A stretch of DNA of 18,272 bases, taken from Bacteroidales bacterium. GTDB lineage: Bacteria; Bacteroidota; Bacteroidia; Bacteroidales; UBA932. The DNA is taken from positions 1 through 18,272 of the forward strand of contig JAGBSL010000005.1 in the NCBI GenBank assembly GCA_017631875.1, read 5' to 3'. Numbering within the stretch: the stretch's first letter is position 1; each line of letters begins with the position of its first letter. Shown one piece after another: positions 5,983-13,526 of this stretch. The position numbers and the translations under genes were made by a program. The notes below the pieces were generated by a model. That model had not been told where the DNA came from. It did not search any database and was given only the letters and a program-made list of their open reading frames with translations.

Positions 5983-7878
5983 TTATTTCAAATACGCATC
6001 CTCGACCACCTTGGCGCTGCGGGCGATGAAGTCGCTGAGGTCCTTGCCTTTGAGCATGCCGTTGGCAAGAAGGGCAAGGTCGGTAATCTGCTTGAGCATA
6101 TCGCTGTTTCCGGCGAATGCTGCGAGGTCCTCCTTGTGCGACTCTGCTGCAGCAAGGATCTTACCGACGAGAGGGTTCTCCATATTCACGATGATGTTAT
6201 ACATCTGAGGCATCTCACCGTAGAAGTTCATTCCGCCGCCCATTGCAGACATCTCACGGTAGCGACGCATGAACTCGCTCTGGGTAATGAGGATCGGAGC
6301 CGCCTCTGCACCAAGGTTCTCTGCCTGTACATAGTACTCATTACCCTCAGGGAGAGCTGCCTTGAAGATTGTAGAAATCTCCTCCTTCTGCTCGTCTGTA
6401 AGCTCTGGCTTAGATTTATCTTCCTTAGGTATGAGATTGTCCACTGTATCAGAGTCAACACGAGCGAAACGAGCATTCTCGATCTTGCCCTCAAGCAGCT
6501 GAACGAAGTGGCTGTCGAGCTGGCAGTCCATCAGGAGGACGTCATATCCCTTATTCTTCGCTGCCTCAATGAATGAGTACTGAGCATCTACATCGGTCGC
6601 ATAAAGGAACACGACCTTGCCGTCCTTGTCAGTCTGACCACCAGAGATAGCTGTCTTATAGTCCTCGATGCTGAAATACTTGCCCTCGGTGCTCTTGAGC
6701 AGGGCGAACTTCATAGCGCGCTCGCAGAACTTCTCGTCCGAGAGCATGCCGAACTCGATGAAGAGCTTGAGGTTGTCCCACTTCTCCTCGAGCTGCTGGC
6801 GCTCGTTTCTGAAGATCTCGTCAAGACGGTCAGCTACCTTCTTGGTGATGTATGTGGAAATTTTCTTGACGTTGGCATCGCTCTGGAGGTAGCTTCGCGA
6901 AACGTTGAGAGGGATATCCGGAGAGTCAATCACGCCATGAAGGAGAGTAAGGAACTCAGGTACGATGTTCTCGACAGAGTCTGTCACGAACATCTGGTTG
7001 CAGTACAGCTGGATCTTGTTGCGAGATATCTCGACGTTGTTCTTGATCTTAGGGAAATACAGGATACCTGTCAAGTTGAACGGGTAGTCCACATTGAGGT
7101 GGATATGGAAGAGAGGCTCGTCTGCCATAGGATAGAGAGCCTTGTAGAACTCGTTGTAATCCTCATCCTTGAGATCGGCAGGCTTCTTTGCCCAAAGCGG
7201 TTCGATCTTGTTGATCACATTATCCTTATCAGTATCCTCATACTTACCGTCCTTCCACTCCTGCTCCTTGCCGAAGATCACAGGCACCGGCATGAACTTG
7301 CAGTATTTGTTCAGGAGACCTGAAATGCGTGACTTCTGCGCAAACTCCTTCTCATCCTCTGCAATGTAAAGGGTGATGACAGTTCCTCTGTCAGTCTTGT
7401 CACACTCCTCCATGTCATACTCCGGCGAGCCGTCGCATGACCACTTCACCGCCTTTGCGCCGTCTTTCCATGAGAGAGTCTCGATGGTCACCTTCTCGGC
7501 AACCATGAATGCGGAATAGAATCCGAGTCCGAAATGACCGATGATGCTGCTGAGCTGGTCCTTGTACTTCTCAAGGAACTCCCCTGCTGACGAGAATGCG
7601 ATCTGGTTGATATACTTGTCAACTTCCTCGGCTGTCATACCGATACCGTTGTCAATGATTTTCAAAGTCTTAGCAGTTTCATCAAGCACAATACGAACGG
7701 CGAGTTCTCCGAGCTCACCTGCATATTCACCAGAAGCGGCAAAAGCCTTCATCTTCTGGGTCGCGTCTACTGCGTTTGCCACGAGCTCACGAAGGAAGAT
7801 CTCGTGGTCCGAATAAAGAAACTTCTTGATCACCGGAAAGATGTTCTCGGTGGTTACGCCTATTTTTCCTGTTTTCAT
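5983..7878 (-). CDS. htpG: Molecular chaperone HtpG (Hsp90 family)
   Basis: HtpG is the bacterial Hsp90, a cytosolic ATP-driven dimeric chaperone. The 631-residue protein has the N-terminal GHKL ATPase: FLRELVANAVDA (E31 for hydrolysis, N35 for magnesium), KIIDNGIGM (D76 contacts adenine), FSSAGEF and GHFGLGFYSAF. The middle domain has GILYFPK and the catalytic-loop pattern PLNVSRSYLQSD with its conserved arginine and glutamine. The C-terminal dimerisation region follows and, as in bacteria, there is no MEEVD tail. Length is near that of E. coli HtpG and somewhat shorter than I recall for Bacteroides proteins. No Shine-Dalgarno sequence precedes the ATG. It looks monocistronic, with several hairpins in its upstream region; no CIRCE-type element (TTAGCACTC-N9-GAGTGCTAA) is present. 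Confidence 0.97.
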   Translation of the reverse strand: MKTGKIGVTTENIFPVIKKFLYSDHEIFLRELVANAVDATQKMKAFAASGEYAGELGELAVRIVLDETAKTLKIIDNGIGMTAEEVDKYINQIAFSSAGEFLEKYKDQLSSIIGHFGLGFYSAFMVAEKVTIETLSWKDGAKAVKWSCDGSPEYDMEECDKTDRGTVITLYIAEDEKEFAQKSRISGLLNKYCKFMPVPVIFGKEQEWKDGKYEDTDKDNVINKIEPLWAKKPADLKDEDYNEFYKALYPMADEPLFHIHLNVDYPFNLTGILYFPKIKNNVEISRNKIQLYCNQMFVTDSVENIVPEFLTLLHGVIDSPDIPLNVSRSYLQSDANVKKISTYITKKVADRLDEIFRNERQQLEEKWDNLKLFIEFGMLSDEKFCERAMKFALLKSTEGKYFSIEDYKTAISGGQTDKDGKVVFLYATDVDAQYSFIEAAKNKGYDVLLMDCQLDSHFVQLLEGKIENARFARVDSDTVDNLIPKEDKSKPELTDEQKEEISTIFKAALPEGNEYYVQAENLGAEAAPILITQSEFMRRYREMSAMGGGMNFYGEMPQMYNIIVNMENPLVGKILAAAESHKEDLAAFAGNSDMLKQITDLALLANGMLKGKDLSDFIARSAKVVEDAYLK

Positions 7879-7900
7879 GGTATATATTTTTTTAAATTAT

Positions 7901-7931
7901 ATCAGAGGTCGCTCGCGGAGCGACCTCTGAT
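7901..7931. other. 14-bp perfect hairpin upstream of htpG
   Basis: ATCAGAGGTCGCTC and its exact complement flank a GCG loop. It sits 23 bases upstream of the htpG ATG, followed on the minus strand by an A/T-rich stretch without a T-run. It may therefore be leader structure of htpG or the second half of a double terminator for the gene ending at 8039. Confidence 0.75.
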
Positions 7932-7933
7932 CA

Positions 7934-7997
7934 GGAATATATTTTATCAGAAAAGGGCCGCCCTACGGGACAGCCCTTTTCAGTCAAAATATATTCC
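7934..7997. terminator. 64-bp imperfect palindrome, probable terminator of the 8039 gene
   Basis: GGAATATATTTT (7934-7945) is exactly complementary to 7986-7997. Inside it, AAAAGGGC (7951-7958) pairs exactly with GCCCTTTT, and CCC-TAC-GGG closes the centre; the two arm pairs are separated by 5 unpaired bases per side. AAAAGGGC...GCCCTTTT is typical of a bidirectional terminator, and it lies about 40 bases past the stop at 8039. A 6-bp hairpin, CTGCCA-AAG-TGGCAG (8010-8024), sits between. Confidence 0.65.
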
Positions 7998-8038
7998 AAA
8001 ATAACTTCTCTGCCAAAGTGGCAGTTCAGACTGACAGG

Positions 8039-8830
8039 TTAGCGGCTTGTTTCGTATTCCGAGCTGTAGCCAGGCTTGAGAGTCAACCTTACCCAATCGA
8101 TCTTTTGCGAACCATTATAGATGTCAACGAAGAACATTCCCTCATAGACCTTCTCCTTGACCTGTTCCCCTGGATTATCTTTATCAACGGCCCACCTTCT
8201 GGTAACCTTGAGTCCACCCGTACCTTCGCCTGACGAATACTCCGCTCTCAGTCCATCGTTTCCAGTGTCGACTCCTATGACCGCCATGTTCCATGTGTTC
8301 AACCCCTCCTCACGTGACTTAAGAGCCATCAGCGCCTCGCTTGCAGGCATCTCCACCTTAACCATCAGCAAAGCCTCACCGACAGTATCAGAAGTGAAAG
8401 TCACTGTCACGTCTTCAGTAATGGACGTCCTCCATCCCCCTTCTCCGAAACCCGTAGCATAGACCCAGGTCACGAACTCCGTGAACTTCCACTGAGCGCC
8501 ATTCTCCCAAACAGAACGTCCTCCCGTGTCTACTATACATGAAAAACCGCTGTAAGACACCTTATATATATTATCACCCAGCTCGCTCAGACGTCCATAG
8601 AAACGTTTGTCCTTCTGTTTCTCTTCTTCCGGTAACGCCAGATATTCATCCAGATCAATGGCCATATCCACCATTTCCACCGGCAACAGGGCACTGTTAC
8701 TCAGCAGCTTTCCAGCATAGTCCTTCAACTCTTCGCTTCCGAGTGGCCTGATGACCGGATCAGCGATCTCACATGAAATCATTGAGGCTGCTACAACGGC
8801 TGCAGCTATAAGTACAAATATCTTCTTCAT
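8039..8830 (-). CDS. Uncharacterised lipoprotein
   Basis: This 263-residue protein has a clear lipoprotein signal, MKKIFVLIAAAVVAASMISC, with C20 as the acylated cysteine. The mature part starts EIADPVIRPLGS, has an acidic helical stretch (VDMAIDLDEYLALPEEEKQK), and then appears rich in beta strands (YKVSYSGFSCIVDTGGRSVW, VTVTFTSDTVGEALLMVKVE, FVDIYNGSQKIDWVRLTLKP). I recognise no domain. It is preceded by an unusually good Shine-Dalgarno sequence and follows a small outer-membrane protein gene by 66 bases on the same strand, so the two probably act together at the envelope. The location is likely the inner face of the outer membrane; sorting to the surface cannot be judged from the residues after C20. 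Confidence 0.85.
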   Translation of the reverse strand: MKKIFVLIAAAVVAASMISCEIADPVIRPLGSEELKDYAGKLLSNSALLPVEMVDMAIDLDEYLALPEEEKQKDKRFYGRLSELGDNIYKVSYSGFSCIVDTGGRSVWENGAQWKFTEFVTWVYATGFGEGGWRTSITEDVTVTFTSDTVGEALLMVKVEMPASEALMALKSREEGLNTWNMAVIGVDTGNDGLRAEYSSGEGTGGLKVTRRWAVDKDNPGEQVKEKVYEGMFFVDIYNGSQKIDWVRLTLKPGYSSEYETSR

Positions 8831-8837
8831 GACTATT

Positions 8838-8843
8838 CCTCCT
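8838..8843 (-). promoter_or_regulatory. Consensus Shine-Dalgarno sequence AGGAGG
   Basis: On the minus strand AGGAGG lies 7 bases before the ATG at 8830. Bacteroidetes genes usually lack such sites, and most other starts in this window do, so it supports this start strongly. Confidence 0.8.
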
Positions 8844-8850
8844 ATATTTT

Positions 8851-8896
8851 TCGTCCCTAGCCGGGACGATCCAAAAGTTCTTCGAGCCTTTTGGAT
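8851..8896. other. Two abutting hairpins between the OMP and lipoprotein genes
   Basis: TCGTCCC-TAGCC-GGGACGA (8851-8869) and ATCCAAAAG...CTTTTGGAT (8869-8896, with an inner TTC/GAG extension past one bulge) share base 8869. The second directly follows the stop codon at 8897. Neither is followed by a T-run in the direction of transcription, so they look like intercistronic stems that could protect or attenuate the message rather than plain terminators. Confidence 0.65.
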
Positions 8897-9502
8897 TTAA
8901 AACTTTACACCGACACCTACCTTGACCGCCTGCATATTGGAGTTCATTCCAACTCCCCATTCTGCAAGACCATACACTCTGCCGCCGAACTGCAGTCCGA
9001 CAGGGATAAAGCAGGAACTCATATCACCGAAAGTTCGTCCGGCATACGTCGCAAGCGTCGCACCTATTCCGACCGAAGAATACATCCTGAAGGTCCGCTT
9101 ACGCAGCCATGAAAATCTGGCAACAGGCATCACGGTAAACACCGCTCCGCTCTTACGGTAATATTCCCTTGTGAAATTATCATACGCCTCTGACCATACG
9201 CCGGCTCCGGAAGCCATGAAACCGAGAGTGAACCAATCACGGAAAACGAGGCCAAATTCGGCTGAATATCCGCCGGTGGTATATATGGAACCATTCTCCT
9301 CCATATACATCATATCCAAAGCGGAGTCTGACCAATCAGCGAAGAAATTGAAAGGATACTGCTGTGTGTCCAATATAGGAGACACGCCGATACGCACTTC
9401 GTACTTATACGGCTGGTCTTCCCACTTCTGTTTCTGCTGTGCCTCCAACGGAAGAAAGGCGAATATGGCAAGAAGCGCCATCAGGAATAGATGTCTTTTC
9501 AT
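8897..9502 (-). CDS. Small outer-membrane beta-barrel protein
   Basis: Start chosen at 9502: MKRHLFLMALLAIFAFLPLEAQ is a good signal peptide, whereas an upstream in-frame start adds 30 residues before it and crosses a hairpin. The 201-residue precursor shows alternating aromatic strands typical of an eight-stranded barrel: YKYEVRIGVSPIL, SAEFGLVFRDWFTLGFMASG, FTVMPVARFSWL, RMYSSVGIGATLATY, IPVGLQFGGRVYGLAEWG. It ends in VGVGVKF, with the terminal phenylalanine used for outer-membrane insertion. I cannot name a specific family or ligand. It precedes the lipoprotein gene at 8039-8830 on the same strand and is likely cotranscribed with it. Confidence 0.85.
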   Translation of the reverse strand: MKRHLFLMALLAIFAFLPLEAQQKQKWEDQPYKYEVRIGVSPILDTQQYPFNFFADWSDSALDMMYMEENGSIYTTGGYSAEFGLVFRDWFTLGFMASGAGVWSEAYDNFTREYYRKSGAVFTVMPVARFSWLRKRTFRMYSSVGIGATLATYAGRTFGDMSSCFIPVGLQFGGRVYGLAEWGVGMNSNMQAVKVGVGVKF

Positions 9503-9537
9503 ACAGTCAGTTCTGAAATTCTGGGGTATAGATGCAT

Positions 9538-9568
9538 ACGAGGGATGATGCGTTGCACCATCCCTCGT
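9538..9568. terminator. Hairpin after the AMP-ligase gene
   Basis: ACGAGGGATG and CATCCCTCGT pair perfectly (10 bp); after an A/C mismatch, TGC-GTT-GCA closes the loop. It lies 27 bases past the stop at 9595 and 36 bases before the OMP start. No T-run follows on the minus strand, so termination is plausible rather than certain. Confidence 0.55.
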
Positions 9569-9594
9569 CTGTAAATGTACAAATAATCTCAAGA

Positions 9595-11226
9595 CTATTT
9601 ATACATGAATCTCTTGATACTCATCTTAGGAGTCTTCTCGAAAGGCTCTGCCATAATCTCGACAATACCTATCTTGCTGTACGCCGGCATTGAGGCGTTT
9701 ACCTCTGTCATAAGAGTAGTCTTGTATGCCTCAGCATCCACGCCTGCCGCCTTCATAGCTTCTGCATCCATATAGATGAGAGCTACAAGCTTCGCTCCTC
9801 TGTCGACAACAACAGACTCAATCACATACGGCTGGTTGTTTACCACTGCCTCGATCTCCTCTGGATAGATGTTCTGGCCGTTTGCAGAGAGGATCATGTT
9901 CTTGCTGCGGCCCTTGATGAAGATGTTGCCCTTCTTGTCAAGGAGTCCGAGGTCACCTGTACGCATCCAACCATCAGCTGTAAATGCAGCGTCAGTAGCC
10001 TCCTGGTTCTTATAATATCCGCTCATGAGGCTGATACCCTTTGCCTGGATCTCACCCACCTTGTTGTATGGATCCTCAGAGTCAATGCGCACCTCTACTG
10101 AATCGACAGCCTTTCCGCATGACTTAGGAGCAAAGTCCCACCAGTCTTCGTATGCAAGAAGAGGAGCTGCCTCGGTCATACCGTAACCCACTGTGAATGG
10201 GAGCTTGAATCTACGGAACCACTTCTCCACATCAGGATTAAGCGCTGCGCCTCCCATAACGATCTCTCTGATCCTTCCGCCGAAGGCCTCGAGGAGAGTG
10301 TTGCGGACCTTCTTGAAGATCACCTGGTTCAGACCTGGAATAGAGCAAAGCACCTTCATTACAGGCTTGTTCACGATAGGAGCGACCTTGCTCTTGAAGA
10401 TCTTCTCCATCACGAGAGGAACTGTGATCACGAGGTATGGCTTCACCTCCTTCATCGCTCCAAGAAGAAGCGCAGGAGTAGGAGTCTTTCCGAGATAGTA
10501 AACGGCAGCACCGTTACAGATAGGATAGATGAGCTCGAACATCATTCCGTACATGTGCGCCATAGGGAGCATTGACACGAGTGTGTCGCCAGGACCGGTA
10601 GGGAGACGCTTCTGGCCGAATGAAACATTCTCAGAAACGCACTCATAACGGAGCATCACGCCCTTAGGAGCACTTGTTGTACCTGATGTATAGTTGATGA
10701 TCGCAAGCTCCTTGTCGTTTGCTGTAGGATATGAGACATTCTCAGCCGAGAATCCAACAGGATATTTTGCCTCGAAAAGAGCGTCAAGATCGTCGCATGC
10801 CTTCTGGATCTTCTCATCTGCCGCGTAAAGGAGAGAGAAGTCGCTTGAAGAGAAGACTGCCTGGATCTGAGGCATCTTTGTGATATCAAGTTTGGTCCAG
10901 ATGTCGGTATCAGTAAGGAGCACCTTGCTCTCTGAGTGATCTACGAGAGAGTTCACGCTCTCAGGATGGAAGTCCGCAAGAATCGGAACGAGGACTGCCT
11001 CATATGTATTGGCTGCAAAGAAGGTAACACCCCACCTTGCAGAGTTCTTCGCGCAAAGCGCAACCTTGTCACCTTTCTTGAGACCTACAGCCTCAAAGAA
11101 AACATGGAATCTTGCAATCTGCTTTGCGAGGTCGCCATAAGTAAAGCTCTCACCACGGAAGTTTGCAAGTGCGATACCATCCCAATTGGACTTGATCGTC
11201 TTTTCTAATCTTGAGAAATAATGCAT
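9595..11226 (-). CDS. AMP-binding long-chain acyl-CoA synthetase-like ligase
   Basis: Start chosen at 11226 (MHYFSRLEKT), because longer in-frame readings run through the promoter region of the divergent gene. The 543-residue protein has the ANL superfamily signatures in order: YTSGTTSAPKGV (179-190, phosphate loop), PMAHMYGMMFEL (221-232), VGYGMTEAAP (347-355, adenine site), MRTGDLG (421-427), KGRSKNMILSANGQNIYPEE (438-457, hinge and A8 motif), and TPKMSIKRFMYK at the end with the candidate adenylation lysine. It activates a carboxylate with ATP to an acyl-adenylate and then normally transfers it to CoA. The closest resemblance is to Bacteroidetes long-chain fatty acyl-CoA synthetases; the exact acyl substrate is not evident. 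No membrane segment is obvious. Confidence 0.9.
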   Translation of the reverse strand: MHYFSRLEKTIKSNWDGIALANFRGESFTYGDLAKQIARFHVFFEAVGLKKGDKVALCAKNSARWGVTFFAANTYEAVLVPILADFHPESVNSLVDHSESKVLLTDTDIWTKLDITKMPQIQAVFSSSDFSLLYAADEKIQKACDDLDALFEAKYPVGFSAENVSYPTANDKELAIINYTSGTTSAPKGVMLRYECVSENVSFGQKRLPTGPGDTLVSMLPMAHMYGMMFELIYPICNGAAVYYLGKTPTPALLLGAMKEVKPYLVITVPLVMEKIFKSKVAPIVNKPVMKVLCSIPGLNQVIFKKVRNTLLEAFGGRIREIVMGGAALNPDVEKWFRRFKLPFTVGYGMTEAAPLLAYEDWWDFAPKSCGKAVDSVEVRIDSEDPYNKVGEIQAKGISLMSGYYKNQEATDAAFTADGWMRTGDLGLLDKKGNIFIKGRSKNMILSANGQNIYPEEIEAVVNNQPYVIESVVVDRGAKLVALIYMDAEAMKAAGVDAEAYKTTLMTEVNASMPAYSKIGIVEIMAEPFEKTPKMSIKRFMYK

Positions 11227-11264
11227 AGCTTTTAATGTCTGTTCGGTTTTAGTAAAATCCGTCG

Positions 11265-11272
11265 CAAAAGTA
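11265..11272 (-). promoter_or_regulatory. Candidate -7 box for the AMP-ligase gene
   Basis: TACTTTTG on the minus strand matches TAnnTTTG, 38 bases upstream of the ATG at 11226. No TTG is found at the -33 position. Confidence 0.5.
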
Positions 11273-11283
11273 GAAAAATATGC

Positions 11284-11312
11284 TTGTACGCGTGTATAAT
11301 TAATTATATTTG
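11284..11312 (+). promoter_or_regulatory. Candidate promoter of the HAD phosphatase gene
   Basis: TTG at 11284-11286, 18 bases, then TATATTTG at 11305-11312: a good match to the Bacteroidetes -33/-7 arrangement. It would start transcription near 11318, inside the inverted repeat described next, with a leader of about 50 bases. Confidence 0.65.
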
Positions 11313-11351
11313 TGGTGATTTTCGCCCAAATGTGGCGAAAATCACCACAAA
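11309..11351. repeat. 18-bp perfect inverted repeat over the HAD promoter
   Basis: TTTGTGGTGATTTTCGCC (11309-11326) is exactly complementary to 11334-11351, with a 7-base spacer. The left arm contains the last four bases (TTTG) of the -7 box and the right arm ends 17 bases before the HAD start codon. It could be an operator, a leader hairpin, or a resident palindromic element. Confidence 0.85.
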
Positions 11352-11368
11352 CACAGAACATTTCAGCC

Positions 11369-12208
11369 ATGAGAAGCAAGCCAATAGTAGCATTGATCTA
11401 CGATTTCGACGGCACGTTGTCGCCTGGCAATATGCAGGAGTTCGGGTTCATCCAGGCAATCGGCAAGAAGCCGCAGGAGTTCTGGCAGGAAAGCGATAAC
11501 ATCGCGGTAGGTCAGGATGCCAGCAACATACTCAGCTATATGAAACTGATGTTCGACGAAGCCAAGAAGGCCGGCATCAAGCTCCGCAGGGAAGACTTCA
11601 AGAGATTCGGAGCCTCTGTCGAGCTTTTTAACGGCGTCAAGGAATGGTTCAGGATGATCAACGACTATGGCAAGTCAAAGGGCGTAAAGATCGAGCATTA
11701 CATCAATTCGTCAGGTCTGGCGGAGATGATTGAAGGCACGGAAATAGCGTCAGAGTTCAAGCGCATATTCGCATGCTCATTCATATATAATAAGGAAGGA
11801 GAGGCAGAATGGCCGGGAGTAGCAGTGGACTATACGGCGAAGACCCAGTTCCTTTTCAAGATCAACAAGGGTATCCTAAGCATCAGGGACAACAAGAAGG
11901 TCAACGAGAGTCAGGCCGAGGACATCAAGAGGATTCCGTTCCCCCACATGATCTACTTTGGAGACGGAGAGACAGACGTGCCTTGCATGAAGATCGTGAA
12001 GATGTTCGGAGGAAACTCGATCGGAGTATACAATCCGGAAAACAAGAAGAAGATAAACGTAGCAAAGAAACTACTCCGCCAGCACCGTGTCAACTTCATA
12101 GCGCCAGCTTGCTACACATACGGCAGCAGAATGCACCAGATCGTATGCACGATCATCGACAAGATCAAGGCGGACTTCGAGCTGGCCAAACTTGCCAAGC
12201 ATATTTAA
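11369..12208 (+). CDS. HAD-superfamily phosphatase, phosphoserine-phosphatase-like
   Basis: Start chosen at 11369 (MRSKPIVALIYDFDGTL), just before HAD motif I; a GTG 19 codons upstream lies in the inverted repeat. The 279-residue protein carries motif I DFDGT (nucleophile D12, acid/base D14), motif II as YINSSGL (S114/S115), a lysine candidate near VDYTAKTQF (K158) for motif III, and motif IV YFGDGETDVPCM (D199, D203). The stretch between motifs I and II is a helical C1 cap. It should hydrolyse a small phosphate ester in the cytoplasm. The pattern matches a widely conserved but poorly characterised HAD group of gut bacteria; the substrate is unknown. It is divergent from the AMP ligase and appears monocistronic, ending at a strong terminator. 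Confidence 0.9.
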   Translation: MRSKPIVALIYDFDGTLSPGNMQEFGFIQAIGKKPQEFWQESDNIAVGQDASNILSYMKLMFDEAKKAGIKLRREDFKRFGASVELFNGVKEWFRMINDYGKSKGVKIEHYINSSGLAEMIEGTEIASEFKRIFACSFIYNKEGEAEWPGVAVDYTAKTQFLFKINKGILSIRDNKKVNESQAEDIKRIPFPHMIYFGDGETDVPCMKIVKMFGGNSIGVYNPENKKKINVAKKLLRQHRVNFIAPACYTYGSRMHQIVCTIIDKIKADFELAKLAKHI

Positions 12209-12233
12209 ATAGAAATATAAAGTTGAGATTATA

Positions 12234-12332
12234 AAAAGCCACTGGCCCTAGTCTCGGACGGCATTGGCTCCCGAAAAGGGAGGGGACCCACGAAGTGGGG
12301 AGGACCGTCAGGGACTAGGGCCAGTGGCTTTT
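12234..12332. terminator. Highly structured bidirectional terminator with internal hairpins
   Basis: A 20-bp perfect stem (12234-12253 with 12313-12332), extended by T-G and C-G pairs, begins with AAAA and ends with TTTT, so it can end transcription from both convergent genes. After a G/A mismatch it continues with GACGG/CCGTC (12257-12261/12305-12309). Inside are two side hairpins: CTCCC-GAAAA-GGGAG (12268-12282) and CCCAC-GAA-GTGGG (12287-12299). The predicted fold is a long stem topped by a three-way junction, far more than a terminator needs. Confidence 0.85.
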
Positions 12333-12340
12333 ATCGCGAA

Positions 12341-13525
12341 TTACTTCACTATAACTTTAAGTTTCTCATAAGCTCTTTCGGCTTTTGCAAGGGCTGCAAC
12401 GACAGAGTCGTCGGTTGCGAGAATCACTCCCACTCTTCTGTGGCCGGCAATCTCCGGCTTTCCGAAGAAGCGGATCTGTACTCCCGGCTCCTCAAGCACC
12501 TTCTCAAGGTTGCAGAACTCATATTCCTTTGTATTACCCTCGACAACGATAGCCTTTGATGCTGACGGACCATAGAACTTCACGTCAGGAATAGGAAGTC
12601 CGAGGACTGCGCGTGCATGGAGCGCAAACTCTGACATATCCTGAGAAATCATAGTTACCATACCTGTATCGTGTGGTCTTGGAGACACCTCGCTGAATAT
12701 GACCTCGTCACCCTTTACGAAAAGCTCCACTCCGAAGATACCATAGCCGCCAAGTGCATCAGTAATGGCCTTAGCAATAGCTTCCGCCTTCTCAAGAGCC
12801 TCCTGTGACATAGCCTGTGGCTGCCATGACTCACGGTAGTCACCATCCACCTGATGATGTCCTACTGGCTTGAGGAATGTTGTTCCAGCACAGTGGCGTA
12901 CTGTCAGGAGAGTAATCTCATAATCAAATGTAACAAAACCCTCAACGATTACCTTACCGCTGCCTGCACGTCCTCCCTCCTGAGAAATCTGCCATGCCCT
13001 ATCGATCTCATTCTCCCACTTGATGGTGCTCTGACCATGTCCTGATGAGCTCATTACAGGCTTTACAACGCAAGGGATACCCACCTCAGCTACTGCCTTA
13101 TCGAACTCCTCACGTGTTTCAGCGAAACGATATGGCGATGTCGGAAGACCGAGAGTCTCGGCTGCAAGTCTTCTGATGCCTTCTCTATTCATAGTCAGAC
13201 TGGTAGCCTTTGCAGTCGGGATCACATTGAATCCCTCCTCCTCAAGCTTCACGAGCCTGTCAGTTGCGATTGCCTCAATCTCCGGAATGATGAAATCTGG
13301 CTTCTCCTCACGGATCACTGCCTCCAATGCATCTCCGTCAAGCATCGACAGAACATGGCTGCTGTGAGCCACATGCATCGCTGGCGCATTTTCATATTTG
13401 TCAAGAGCAACGACCTCGACGCCATAGCGCTGAAGCTCGAGTGCCACTTCCTTTCCGAGCTCGCCAGATCCGCAGAGGACGGCCTTCTTGCCCGACTTTG
13501 TGAATGTTGTTCCGATATTTGCCAT
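12341..13525 (-). CDS. purT: Formate-dependent phosphoribosylglycinamide formyltransferase (PurT)
   Basis: PurT makes formyl-GAR from GAR, formate and ATP, the third step of purine synthesis without folate. Start chosen at 13525 ([12 protein letters not shown]): it gives 394 residues, close to the 392 of E. coli PurT, while a start 14 codons upstream would overlap the preceding gene. ATP-grasp features are intact: [11 protein letters not shown] near residue 20, [29 protein letters not shown] (phosphate-binding loop), [48 protein letters not shown] (metal-binding glutamates). It begins 1 base after the stop of the N-carbamoylputrescine amidase gene, so the two are translationally coupled, and it ends 8 bases before the bidirectional terminator. 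Confidence 0.96.
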   Translation of the reverse strand: MANIGTTFTKSGKKAVLCGSGELGKEVALELQRYGVEVVALDKYENAPAMHVAHSSHVLSMLDGDALEAVIREEKPDFIIPEIEAIATDRLVKLEEEGFNVIPTAKATSLTMNREGIRRLAAETLGLPTSPYRFAETREEFDKAVAEVGIPCVVKPVMSSSGHGQSTIKWENEIDRAWQISQEGGRAGSGKVIVEGFVTFDYEITLLTVRHCAGTTFLKPVGHHQVDGDYRESWQPQAMSQEALEKAEAIAKAITDALGGYGIFGVELFVKGDEVIFSEVSPRPHDTGMVTMISQDMSEFALHARAVLGLPIPDVKFYGPSASKAIVVEGNTKEYEFCNLEKVLEEPGVQIRFFGKPEIAGHRRVGVILATDDSVVAALAKAERAYEKLKVIVK

Positions 13526-13526
13526 A

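Noticed and set aside
7879..8038. CIRCE/HrcA-type heat-shock operator for htpG
   Set aside because: The TTAGCACTC-N9-GAGTGCTAA pattern is absent; the hairpins present have different sequence.
11227..11379. N-terminal extension of the AMP-ligase to 11379
   Set aside because: It would pass through both divergent promoters and the inverted repeat, and family homology begins at the MHYFSRLE segment.
12234..12332. tRNA-like or riboswitch identity for the cloverleaf-like structure
   Set aside because: No anticodon or T-loop motif (GTTCGANTC), no CCA-end geometry, and its place between convergent gene ends argues against a 5' riboswitch.
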